NCBI GenBank assembly: GCA_019637795.1
Contig: JAHBUY010000003.1
Span: forward strand, 753,409-817,408
Length of the DNA: 64,000 nt
Source of the DNA: a bacterium
Lineage (GTDB): Bacteria > Desulfobacterota > Binatia > HRBIN30 > CADEER01
Direction of reading: 5' to 3'
This document shows positions 54,007-62,700 of the stretch, one piece after another (positions within the stretch are counted from its first letter, which is position 1; every line of letters begins with the position of its first letter). The notes beneath the pieces were generated by a model. That model was not told the DNA's origin and ran no database searches. It saw only the letters and a list, made by a program, of their open reading frames with translations. The position numbers and the translations under genes are program-made.

Positions 54007-54116
54007 AGCCACGAAGCACACGAGTCCACGAAGAACACGAAGGACCACGAAGCACACACAAGCTTCTCTGGGGCCTTTGTGTCCTTTGTGTCCCTTCGTG
54101 CTCATTTTGTGGTTAG
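54007..54116. repeat. CACGAAG-type palindromic intergenic repeat
   Basis: The left part repeats CACGAAG/CACGAAC cores (five within about 45 nt) and the right part carries TTTGTGTCC and CTTCGTG in the opposite sense, so the region can fold into a long stem. It is the diffuse repeat often mistranslated as KGHKGHKG-like ORFs in environmental genomes. It sits in the hydratase-dehydrogenase spacer and is AT-richer than the genes. Confidence 0.75.
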
Positions 54117-54126
54117 GAACGGAGAC

Positions 54127-55263
54127 ATGGATCTGACCTACTCTCCCGAGGAAGAAGCCTTCCGCGTGCGCGTGCGCCAGTGGATCGCCGACCACGCTCC
54201 GGCCCGAACCGCGGTGCGCGATCTCCAGGCGGCGCGGGCATGGCAGCGGGCGCTGCACGACGCCGGCTTCCTCGGCGTCGGCTGGCCGGCGCAGTACGGC
54301 GGCGCGACGCTGACCAAGGTCGAGCAGGCGATCCTCAACGAGGAGCTGGCGCGCGCCAATGCCCCGGGGGTGGTCAACATCATGGCCATCTGGTGGGTCG
54401 GCCCGGCGATCATGAAGTACGGCACCGAGGAGCAGCAGCGGCGCTTCCTGCCGCGCATCCTCGACGCCGAGGAGATCTGGGCCACCGGCTATTCGGAGCC
54501 GGGCTCGGGCAGCGACATGGCGGCGGCGAAAACCCGCGCCGACCGGCAGGGCGACTACTACGTCGTCAGCGGGCAGAAGGTGTGGACGACCATCGCCCAC
54601 ATCTCCGACTGGTACTTCGTGCTCGTGCGCACCTCGAGCGAGGGCCCGAAGTGGGCCGGGCTGACGGTGCTGCTGATGGATCTCAAATCGCCCGGCGTCG
54701 AAGTGCGGCCGATCCGTCAGATCACCGGCGACAGCGAGTTCAACGAGGTCTTCATGCACGAGGTGAAGGTGCCGGTCAGCAACCGCCTCGGCGCCGAGGG
54801 CCAGGGCTGGGAGATCGTCTCCTCGGCGCTGATCAACGAGCGCAGCGGCATCGCCGGCTCGATCCGCGCCGACCAGTCGCTCGCCCGCCTGGTCGCGCTG
54901 GCGCGGCAGCGCCGCCTGACCGGCGTTCCGCACTGGCGGCAGCGGCTCTCGGATCTCGCCATCCGCGCCCAGATCCTGCGCGCCGCCGGCTACCAGGCGA
55001 TGACCGACGACCTGCGCGGGCGCCGCAACCCGCACCTCTCGGCGGGCATGAAGCTGCTCTCGACCGAGCTGACGCAGAAGTTCTCCGAGACCGGAGTCGA
55101 GATGCTCGGCGTCGACGGCCTGCTCTGGGACGACGACGCGCCCGACGCGGGCCGGATGGCGTACCAGTTCCTCGCCGACCGCTCGTCGACCATCGCGGGC
55201 GGCACCAGCGAGGTGCAGCGCAACATCGTCGCCCAGCGCGTCCTCGGCCTGCCGCGGCGGTAG
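54127..55263 (+). CDS. acyl-CoA dehydrogenase family protein
   Basis: 378 residues from the ATG at 54127 with GGAG upstream (GGTTAGGAACGGAGAC). Three ACAD domains: FRVRVRQWIADHAP; ATGYSEPGSGSDMAAAKTRA and YVVSGQKVWTTIAH; ending TIAGGTSEVQRNIVAQRVLGLPRR. Gly replaces the medium-chain-type catalytic Glu. It is the FadE-like type common in steroid and branched-chain degraders. It probably works with the hydratase-like protein upstream. Confidence 0.88.
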   Translation: MDLTYSPEEEAFRVRVRQWIADHAPARTAVRDLQAARAWQRALHDAGFLGVGWPAQYGGATLTKVEQAILNEELARANAPGVVNIMAIWWVGPAIMKYGTEEQQRRFLPRILDAEEIWATGYSEPGSGSDMAAAKTRADRQGDYYVVSGQKVWTTIAHISDWYFVLVRTSSEGPKWAGLTVLLMDLKSPGVEVRPIRQITGDSEFNEVFMHEVKVPVSNRLGAEGQGWEIVSSALINERSGIAGSIRADQSLARLVALARQRRLTGVPHWRQRLSDLAIRAQILRAAGYQAMTDDLRGRRNPHLSAGMKLLSTELTQKFSETGVEMLGVDGLLWDDDAPDAGRMAYQFLADRSSTIAGGTSEVQRNIVAQRVLGLPRR

Positions 55264-55370
55264 TCCCGACGCGCCGCCGGCGGCCGTACGGACGGCGCAA
55301 TCGCCCGCACGAGCGCTCGTCCTTGGCCCTGGTCGGCGACTGTGCAAGGGCTGGCACGGGAGGGATCCGC

Positions 55371-56564
55371 ATGCTCCGCATCCTGTCGTGCCTCGTCGTC
55401 TTCGCCTCGCTCGCCTGGTCGGCCCCGGCCCGCTCGACCACCTGCCCCGGCGACTGCAACGGCGACGGCCAGGTGGCGATCAACGAGCTGATCACCCTCA
55501 TCAACGTCGCGCTCGGCAACAGCCCGATCGGCGTCTGCGATGCCTTCTGCAGCGACGCGCCGCTCGACATCAGTTGCCTGATCCGGATGGTCAACAACGC
55601 CCTCGACGGCTGCCCGCTCGTTCCGACCCCAACGGCGACCGGCATTCCGGTCGGGACCAGCACCGCCACCGCCACGCCGGCGCCGACCAACACCCCGGGC
55701 GGACCGCTCGGCGTGCGCCACTTCTCGCTCGACCCGGCGAGGAGCCGCCTCGTCGCCACCATCGCGCAGGGCTTCGATTTCCCCACCACCGGCTTCACCG
55801 GCTTCCTCGAGCTCTCGGCGGGGGCCCCGGACCGCAACACCGGCATCACCTTCGTCGACCTGCTGGACGCCTCCGATTTCCTCGCCCTGAGCATTCCGGC
55901 GAGCGGCAGCGCGGTGTGCATCAAGGTCGACCGCAGCCAGTTGCCGGTGCGCAACGCCGGCATCCTCGCCTGCAACGGCGGCGTGAGCCTGGGCCTGTCG
56001 CTGACCCAGGATCGCAACCTCGGCGTGGCCGACGCCTGCCTCGGCGGACCGTCCGACGGCCTGGCGTGCGCGAGCGACGACGACTGTCCGCAGGGCGCCT
56101 GCTTCACCGCCGCGAGCTGCCGCGCCCTCGGCGGCACGCTCGAGGGCGAGGACGACCCCTTCCCCGGCGTCTGCCAGGGCCCGCTCGCCGGCGCGACGCT
56201 GCCCGGCGACACCGGCCCGGGTGCGCTGCTGCTGTCACCGGACCCCAACACCGGCATCACCAAGGGCATTCCGGTGGCGATCATCCAAGAGGCCGCGCTG
56301 CCATGCGGCGACGAGCCCAACGCCACCGCCCTGACCACCTCGATCGCCCTCACCACCGGCACGGCGCGCTGCACGATCGTCGATTACAACAACCAACCGG
56401 GGGCGACGTTGAGCGCCGAGCAGAGCGGCGCCAACTTCGACTGCGGAACGTGGAGCGTGGAGGACGGCCCCGGCACGCTGGTCCTGGCCGCGCCGGCGCT
56501 GAACACCCTGGCGGTGAATCAACAGCCGACCGACATCATCACCACCTTCGTGTTCGTCGACTGA
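55371..56564 (+). CDS. secreted protein with N-terminal dockerin-like module
   Basis: 397 residues from the ATG at 55371 behind GGGAGGG. The signal peptide ends near PARSTTCPGD. Residues about 24-85 form a dockerin-like module: loop 1 DCNGDGQVAINE is perfect, loop 2 (CSDAPLDISCLI) is degenerate. A short Thr/Pro linker (PTPTATGIPVGTSTATATPA in part) leads to a beta-rich domain with a Cys-rich insert (CLGGPSDGLACASDDDCPQG, residues about 222-245). I do not recognise the C-terminal domain. This is the third dockerin-like protein in the window. Confidence 0.75.
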   Translation: MLRILSCLVVFASLAWSAPARSTTCPGDCNGDGQVAINELITLINVALGNSPIGVCDAFCSDAPLDISCLIRMVNNALDGCPLVPTPTATGIPVGTSTATATPAPTNTPGGPLGVRHFSLDPARSRLVATIAQGFDFPTTGFTGFLELSAGAPDRNTGITFVDLLDASDFLALSIPASGSAVCIKVDRSQLPVRNAGILACNGGVSLGLSLTQDRNLGVADACLGGPSDGLACASDDDCPQGACFTAASCRALGGTLEGEDDPFPGVCQGPLAGATLPGDTGPGALLLSPDPNTGITKGIPVAIIQEAALPCGDEPNATALTTSIALTTGTARCTIVDYNNQPGATLSAEQSGANFDCGTWSVEDGPGTLVLAAPALNTLAVNQQPTDIITTFVFVD

Positions 56565-56592
56565 ACGGACGGCGGCACGCCGGCAGGCGCCG

Positions 56593-57063
56593 TCATCGCC
56601 CGCGCAGCTCGGCATAGGCGCGCTGGATCTCGAGCGTCTTCTGGTGCGCGAGACGCTGCAGCTCCTCGCCGAGCCCGTTGACGCGATCGGGATGGTAGCG
56701 CTTCATCTGCTCGCGGTAGGCGCGGGAGATCTCGTCGGGCGACGCGCCGCGCTCGACCTCGAGCACCGCATGCGGATCCCAACCCGGCGGCGCCCCCGCC
56801 GGCCCGGCCGGCTCGAGCCGCGGCCGGCGATGCCACTGCGCGTGGATCCACCAGCCGGTGGCGACGAGGACGATCAGATCGTCGATCAGCCCGAGCGGAC
56901 TGAAGTCGGGCAGCAGGTCGATGGGCGAGATCACGTATGCCAACGCCAGCACCGCAGCGGCGACGAGCGGCAGTCTGCCGCGCCAGACGGCGCCGCGACT
57001 GGGCGGCCGGAACCAGAAGTAGACGAGGACGGCGGCGGCCAGCACGAGGATCAATCGCGCCAT
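56593..57063 (-). CDS. DUF1232 membrane protein with C-terminal J-domain
   Basis: 156 residues from the ATG at 57063. N-terminal transmembrane helix (LILVLAAAVLVYFWF) and a DUF1232 segment (VISPIDLLPDFSPLGLIDDLIVL). The C-terminal half is a J-domain: DPHAVLEVERGASPDEISRAYREQMKRYHPDRV with the HPD tripeptide. It would recruit DnaK to the membrane. The NUDIX gene is divergent, 53 nt away. Confidence 0.88.
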   Translation of the reverse strand: MARLILVLAAAVLVYFWFRPPSRGAVWRGRLPLVAAAVLALAYVISPIDLLPDFSPLGLIDDLIVLVATGWWIHAQWHRRPRLEPAGPAGAPPGWDPHAVLEVERGASPDEISRAYREQMKRYHPDRVNGLGEELQRLAHQKTLEIQRAYAELRGR

Positions 57064-57116
57064 CGCCGGCAGTGTACCGCCTTGACCGAGCGGGCGCGAT
57101 CGGCTGTGGAGCGCTG

Positions 57117-57554
57117 GTGACCGCACTGGTGTCCGCCGGCTGCGTCGTGACCCGCGAGGGACCGTCCGGTCTCGAGGTGCTGCTGGTGCATGCCCGCGGC
57201 GCGACCTTCAAACGGCCGCTGTTCGGCATCCCCAAAGGCCTGGTGGAGCCAGGCGAGTCGCTGCCCGCCGCCGCCCGGCGCGAGACCGAGGAGGAGACCG
57301 GGCTGCGGGTCGCGCTCGGCGCCGACCTCGGCAGCGTGAAACAGAAGTCGGGCAAGGTCGTCCATGCCTTCCACGCCACCGTCGCTGCCGAGAGCCTGTC
57401 CCGAATCGACGACCGCGGCCGCTGCACCCACCACGACGCCGAGAACGACGTCTGCCGCTTCTACCCCGTCGCCGAGGCCCGCCCGTTGATGATCGAAGCG
57501 CAGCGACAGTTCCTCGACCGCCTGGCCGACTCGGGGCCGCTGACGCACCGCTGA
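57117..57554 (+). CDS. NUDIX hydrolase
   Basis: 145 residues from a GTG at 57117, with GGAG 5 nt upstream (a GTG at 57129 is possible). The NUDIX box is complete: G(LVEP)GE(SLPAAA)RRETEEETGL. It hydrolyses nucleoside diphosphates linked to another group. The opening VSAGCVVTREGPSGLEVLLVHAR and HAFHATV resemble diadenosine-polyphosphate/NTP-type members. The substrate is not determined. Confidence 0.88.
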   Translation: MTALVSAGCVVTREGPSGLEVLLVHARGATFKRPLFGIPKGLVEPGESLPAAARRETEEETGLRVALGADLGSVKQKSGKVVHAFHATVAAESLSRIDDRGRCTHHDAENDVCRFYPVAEARPLMIEAQRQFLDRLADSGPLTHR

Positions 57555-57653
57555 GCGACGCTCCCCTCGGGGTGCGTCGATCCGCCGACCGCGCCGTGCT
57601 CGCTCGCGCCGCCGGCTTGGTCTATGGAGAGGCGATTGCAGGGAGGACATCGC

Positions 57654-58679
57654 ATGCGGTTCGGACTCAACGCCGGCTATTCGGGCGCGCGCATTCAGCT
57701 CAACATGCCGCTGATCAAGGAAGCCGATCGGCTCGGCTTCCATTCGGTGTGGACGGCGGAGGCCTATGGATCCGACGCGGTGACGCCGGCGACGTGGATC
57801 GCGGCGCAGACCGAGAAGATCAACGTCGCCACCGGCATCATGCAGATGCCGGCGCGCTCACCGGCGATGACGGCGATGACCGCCTCCACCCTCGATCAGC
57901 TCTCCGGCGGCCGCTTCCTGCTCGGCCTCGGCGCGTCCGGGCCGCAGGTGGTCGAGGGCTGGCACGGCGTCGCCTACGGCAACGCGATGAAGCGCACCCG
58001 CGAGTACATAAAGATCGTCCGCCAGGTCTGGGCGCGCGAGAAGCCGCTCGAGCACGGCGGCGACATCTACCAGATTCCCTACCGCGGCCCCGATGCCACC
58101 GGCCTCGGCAAGCCGCTGAAGAGCATCCTGCACGGCCGCCAGATCCCGATCTACGTCGCCGCCATCGGCCCGCAGAGCGTGCGTCAGGCGGCGGAGATCG
58201 CCGACGGCTGGCTGCCGATCTTCTGGTCGCCGTTCCGCGCCCCGAAGGTGTTCAAGGACTCGCTCGACGCTGGGTTCGCGAAGGCGGGCGGCGGCAAGGG
58301 CCTGCACGACTTCGACATCGCCGCCGGCGCCACGGTGATCATCAACGACGACGTCAAGGCGTGCCTCGGCTTCGTCAAACCGGTGCTGGCCCTCTACATC
58401 GGCGGCATGGGGGCGCGCGGAAAGAACTTCTACAACGACCTCGCCTGCCGTTACGGCTTCGCGGCGGAGGCGAAGAAGATCCAGGACCTCTATCTCGACG
58501 GCAAGAAGGACGAGGCCGCCGCGACCGTCCCGGACGAGCTGGCCGACGAGGTCGCGCTGGTCGGCCCGCCGGCGCGCATCCGCGACCGCCTCGCCGCCTG
58601 GCGCGAGAGCGGCATCCAGACGCTGATCTGCGCGACGATGCAGGTCGAAGCGGTGCGGCTGCTGGCGGAGTGCCAGTGA
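57654..58679 (+). CDS. LLM-class flavin/F420-dependent oxidoreductase
   Basis: 341 residues from the ATG at 57654 with GGGAGGA upstream. It is a luciferase-like TIM barrel: [69 protein letters not shown] in pieces, [32 protein letters not shown]. The actinobacterial-type motifs point to F420 as cofactor, though FMN cannot be excluded. The reaction is unknown. Confidence 0.85.
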   Translation: MRFGLNAGYSGARIQLNMPLIKEADRLGFHSVWTAEAYGSDAVTPATWIAAQTEKINVATGIMQMPARSPAMTAMTASTLDQLSGGRFLLGLGASGPQVVEGWHGVAYGNAMKRTREYIKIVRQVWAREKPLEHGGDIYQIPYRGPDATGLGKPLKSILHGRQIPIYVAAIGPQSVRQAAEIADGWLPIFWSPFRAPKVFKDSLDAGFAKAGGGKGLHDFDIAAGATVIINDDVKACLGFVKPVLALYIGGMGARGKNFYNDLACRYGFAAEAKKIQDLYLDGKKDEAAATVPDELADEVALVGPPARIRDRLAAWRESGIQTLICATMQVEAVRLLAECQ

Positions 58680-58763
58680 GGAGACGGCGCGATCGGTGAG
58701 CAGCGCGCCACCGCCTCTCGACCGGGGGGCGCCGACCGGTTACGAGTAGCCGGTAGCGACCTT

Positions 58764-58803
58764 CCCAACCCACGGGTCACCGGTCACTGGTCACCGGTCA
58801 CGC
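58764..58803. repeat. short GGTCAC tandem/palindromic repeat
   Basis: Several GGTCACC/GGTCACT cores in a row (58775-58800) form an inverted repeat in the 145-nt spacer before the peroxiredoxin gene. No other feature is seen there. Confidence 0.5.
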
Positions 58804-58824
58804 ATTGTCCGCAGGAGGATTCGG

Positions 58825-59310
58825 ATGGCAGTCAAAGAAGGCGACACCCTTCCCTTCGACATCACGCTCAAGGAGATGGGCGAAAAGGGCCCGCAGGACG
58901 TCTCGGTGGGCGACATCTTCAAAGGCAGGACGGTGGTGCTGTTCGCGGTGCCGGGCGCGTTCACCCCGACCTGCTCGATGAAGCACCTGCCGGGCTTCGT
59001 CGAGAGAGCGGCCGAGATCAAGGCCAAGGGCGTCGACGAGATCGTCTGCATGGCGGTCAACGACGCCTTCGTGATGGGCGCCTGGGGTGACAGCCAGAAG
59101 GCGCACGGCAAGGTGCGCATGGTCGGAGACGGCAACGGCGATTTCACCCGGGCGCTCGGCCTCGAGCTCGACGCCTCCGGCTTCGGCATGGGCAAGCGCT
59201 CGCAGCGCTTCGCGCTGATCGCCAGAGACGGCAAGGTGGTCAAGCTGCTGGTCGAACCCGGCCCCGGACTCAGCGCCTCCAGCGCCGAGTCGGTGTTGAG
59301 CAACCTCTAG
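58825..59310 (+). CDS. peroxiredoxin, Prx5-like
   Basis: 161 residues from the ATG at 58825 with a strong AGGAGG-type site. Prx5/AhpE-type: VLFAVPGAFTPTCSMKHLPGF with the peroxidatic Cys (C50) in the PxxxT/SxxC frame, and a conserved Arg in RSQRFALI. No clear resolving Cys is visible, so it is probably a one-Cys enzyme that needs thioredoxin or another thiol. It reduces peroxides. Confidence 0.9.
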   Translation: MAVKEGDTLPFDITLKEMGEKGPQDVSVGDIFKGRTVVLFAVPGAFTPTCSMKHLPGFVERAAEIKAKGVDEIVCMAVNDAFVMGAWGDSQKAHGKVRMVGDGNGDFTRALGLELDASGFGMGKRSQRFALIARDGKVVKLLVEPGPGLSASSAESVLSNL

Positions 59311-59317
59311 AGCGCAT

Positions 59318-59349
59318 GCGGCGGGCGGGCCCCCGGGCCCGCCCGCCGC
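59318..59349 (+). terminator. GC hairpin after the peroxiredoxin gene
   Basis: 15-bp complementary arms (59318-59332 and 59335-59349); the real loop must use a few of the inner pairs. It begins 8 nt after the stop. Confidence 0.55.
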
Positions 59350-59359
59350 GTCCCCCCGC

Positions 59360-59647
59360 GTGGCCGCCAAGCATCCCTGGCGCAACACCATCGTCACCCT
59401 GGTCGTGCTGCTGCCGATCGCGGCGGTGGTCGTCTACTCGAGCTTCCAGGTGAGCGACTTCGAGTGCGAGGTGTGCATCACCTTCGAGGGACGCTCCACC
59501 TGCCGAACGGTGACCGGCAAGACCGAGCAGGAAGGACTGCGCACCGGCGTCGACAACGCCTGCGCCATCCTCGCCTCCGGCGTCACCGACACGCTGCGCT
59601 GCCAGCGCACGCTGCCGACCAAGGCGACCTGTCGGCCGCTCGACTGA
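59360..59647 (+). CDS. small membrane-anchored Cys-containing protein
   Basis: 95 residues from a GTG at 59360. One N-terminal transmembrane helix (TIVTLVVLLPIAAVVVYSSF) then a compact domain with five cysteines (FECEVCITFEGRSTCRTVTG, NACAIL, LRCQRT, ATCRPLD), probably disulfide-bonded outside the cytoplasm. I recognise no family. It starts 10 nt after the peroxiredoxin terminator and is ended by its own hairpin. Confidence 0.6.
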   Translation: MAAKHPWRNTIVTLVVLLPIAAVVVYSSFQVSDFECEVCITFEGRSTCRTVTGKTEQEGLRTGVDNACAILASGVTDTLRCQRTLPTKATCRPLD

Positions 59648-59657
59648 GCATGACGAG

Positions 59658-59695
59658 GGTGCGGGGCGTCCCCCTTCAAGGCCACGCCCCGCACC
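59658..59695. terminator. bidirectional terminator
   Basis: A 12-bp stem (59658-59669 with 59684-59695) and 14-nt loop between the small membrane protein and the converging cohesin-like gene. Confidence 0.6.
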
Positions 59696-59722
59696 ACCCG
59701 ACTGAAAGCGCTCGTTCCCCCT

Positions 59723-62700
59723 TCAGCGGTTCCGCACCGTGATGGTGCGGCTCTCGTCATCGTGGCGGCCGTCGCCGGCCCTGACCGTCGCGGTGAAGCT
59801 CAGCACGCTGCCGTCGGCCACGGTCGGCGGCACCTCGTGCGTGATCTTGATCGTCTTGTTGCCCGGCCCCTTGAAGGACGGGAACGTCCAGGTGAGCCGC
59901 CGCATCCCCTGCGGCGTCGTCTCGGTCAGTGACGGACCCGGAATCGCCGACTTGAACCCGGCGGCGGCGGGGCCCTCGAGCGTGACGACGACGTTCTTGG
60001 CATCGCCGCGGGCGCCGTTGGTGACCGTCAGGCTCGACTTGAGCTGACCGGCGCGCCCGCCGGCGATGGTCAGCGTCTTGGGCATCGTCAGCTTGAGCTG
60101 CAGCTTGCCGTCGCTGGGCAGCGACCCGGCGCGCAGGCCGCCCGCGAAGGTCCCCTGCGCCGAGTTGCCCTGCGCGTCGACGACGCTGGTGCGGTTGGTC
60201 AGGGTCGACCCCGGCACCGCCGACGCGTTGAGCTCGGCGCGGATGACGATGACCTTGCTGGCGCCCGGCTGGAGGCTCGACAGCTTGAAGCTGAGCAGGC
60301 CGCCAGCGATGTCGGCCGGCGGCGGATCGGATTCGAGGAAATCGAGGCCGGCCGGCAGGGTGTTGTTGATCACGACGTCGGTGGTCGCGAGCGCCCCCTG
60401 GTTGGTCAGCTTGATCACGTAGACCATCGTCGTCACGGCCCCGACACGGAGGTTGCGGGGCGCGCCGGTGATGCTGAGGGTGTAGGGCGATAGCGGCCCC
60501 GACTCGGTGCGGTACAGGGTCACTTCGACGGCGCTGGCGACGTGGCCGTGCTCGTCCTCCACCCAGGTGCGCATCGGCACCAGCGTGCCGTCGAAGTAGA
60601 GCAGCGGGTCGTCGACCGTGAAGGCGGCGAAGATGCGGCCGGCGCTGGTCGGCGGCATGTCGCCGATCTCCCAGAACAGGTCGCCGTCCTCGGGCGGGCT
60701 GGCGAACTCGAGCTCGAGGTTGGGGTCGGGCTCGGCGCGGACGACGACCCCCTCGAGCGTCTCGTCGCTCAGGTTCTGATAGGTGATCGCGTACACCAGC
60801 TCGTCCTGGGGACCGAACGGATCGGGCAGATCGTCGATCGACATCCCGAGCACGCCGGGCTCGACCACTTCGGTGTCTTCGTAGGTGCGGGCGACGCGGC
60901 CGGTCTCGTCCTCGACCTGGGCCATGTTCTGCACGATGGTGCCCGGCTTGGCCTCCGCCTTCACCTCGGTGGCGATGCTGATCGTGCGCGAGGAACCGGC
61001 GGGCAGGAAGGGGAACGTCCAGCGATCGTCGGTGCCGAGGTCGGGCGCCGGCAGCGACGAGACCACCACGAGATTGGGATCGAAGAGCTCGCGCACCACG
61101 ACGCCTCGCATCGCCGAGGTGCCGCGGTTGGCGACGATGACCTCGTAGGTCAGCGGGCTGCCCGGCGCGACGCCGTCCGGATCGTCCACCTTCTCGATCT
61201 CGAGGCTGAGGTCGCTCTGCACGGTGACGGCGATGTCGCGCCCGGTCACCGGCGGGATCAGCGGCGGGATCAGGCACTCCACCTGGTAGCCGGTGAGGAC
61301 GATGGTGGAGTCGTTGGGTAGACCGGTGTCGACGCGCACCGTCATGGTGACGATGCCGCCGCCGCTCATCGGCAGCTCGTCGATGCTCCAGGTGACGGTG
61401 CCGGTGCCGCCGATGGTCGGCGCGCTGTCCGGATCGGAGCTGGCCGCTTCGAAGGTGGTGCCCGGCGGCGTATCGGCGGTGACGGTGATGCCGGTGGCGT
61501 GGCCGCCCGCGTTGGTGAAGGTGAGGGTGTAGGTCAGCAACTGGCCGGCGCCGATCGGATCGCGGCTGGCGACGGCGCTGATGTCCAGCACCGGCGGCGG
61601 CTCGGTCGGCGTCGAGGTCGGCGTATTCGTCGGCGTCGACGTCGGGGTGCTGGTCGGCGTGTTGGTGGGCGTGTCGGTCGGCGTGTCGGTCGGCGTCGGC
61701 GTCGGCGTCTCGGTCGGCGTCATCGACGGCGTGTCGGTGATCGTCGGCGTGCTGCTCGGGGTGTAGGTCGGGCCGACGAGCACGATGGTGACCTGGCCGT
61801 CGGCGCCCTGCACCGGGCCGACCGGCATGGCATTGGTGTCCTGCGCCAGCCCGTTGGCGATGGTGATCGGGTAGGTCCCGGGCAGAGCGCTGCCGATGAC
61901 GTCGAAGCGGCAGGTGTAGAGCAGGCCATCGGGGATGGGGGCGTTGTTGATCGGCGGACCCTGGACGAAGACGCGCAGGGTGGTGTGCGTGCCGTTGACG
62001 CCGACGATGCCGGCGGAGATCGACTTGCCGAGCGCCGGGTTGGTCGCGCAGTTCGCCGGATTGATGCTGAGCACGGTGTTGTCGAAGGTGAGGTCGTTGC
62101 CGGTGCCGGCCACCTGCGCGCCGAGGATCGAGGAATTGATGGTCACCGGCACGTCGACCGGCTGGCCGGCGAGGCCGACGCTCTCGCCGACGGTGAGCAG
62201 CACGCTGATCGGCGTCTGGGTGATCGTCGGCGTGTCGGCGGGCGTCGGCGTCACGGTCGGCGTCAGGCTCGGCGTGAACGTCTGACCGACGAGCTGCACC
62301 GTGACCCGGCCGTCGCTGCCCGCAACCGGGGTCACCGGCAGCGCATTGGGATCCTGCGCGATGCCGTTGCTGTTGACCAGGGCGTAGTTGCCCGGGGGCG
62401 CGCTGGCGACGATGTCGAAGGCGCAGGAGTAGAGCGGACCGTCTGGAATCGGATCGGTGTTCAGCGGCGGTCCCTGCACGAAGACGCGCAGCGTGCTCTG
62501 GGTGCCGCTGATGCTGACGATGCCGGCGGAGATCGCCTTGCCGAGGAGCGGATTGGCGGCGCAGTTGGCCGGATTGATCGACAGGATGGTGTTGTCGAAG
62601 GTGAGGTCGTTGCCGGTGCCGGCGACGGACGCGCCGAGCAGCGAGCTGTTGATCGTCGCGTGCACGACCACCTGCTGGCCGGCGAGCCCGATCACCTGAT

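Noticed and set aside
52789..55347. 852-codon minus-strand frame
   Set aside because: Antisense to the hydratase and dehydrogenase; contains KGHKGHKG-like translation of the palindromic repeat.
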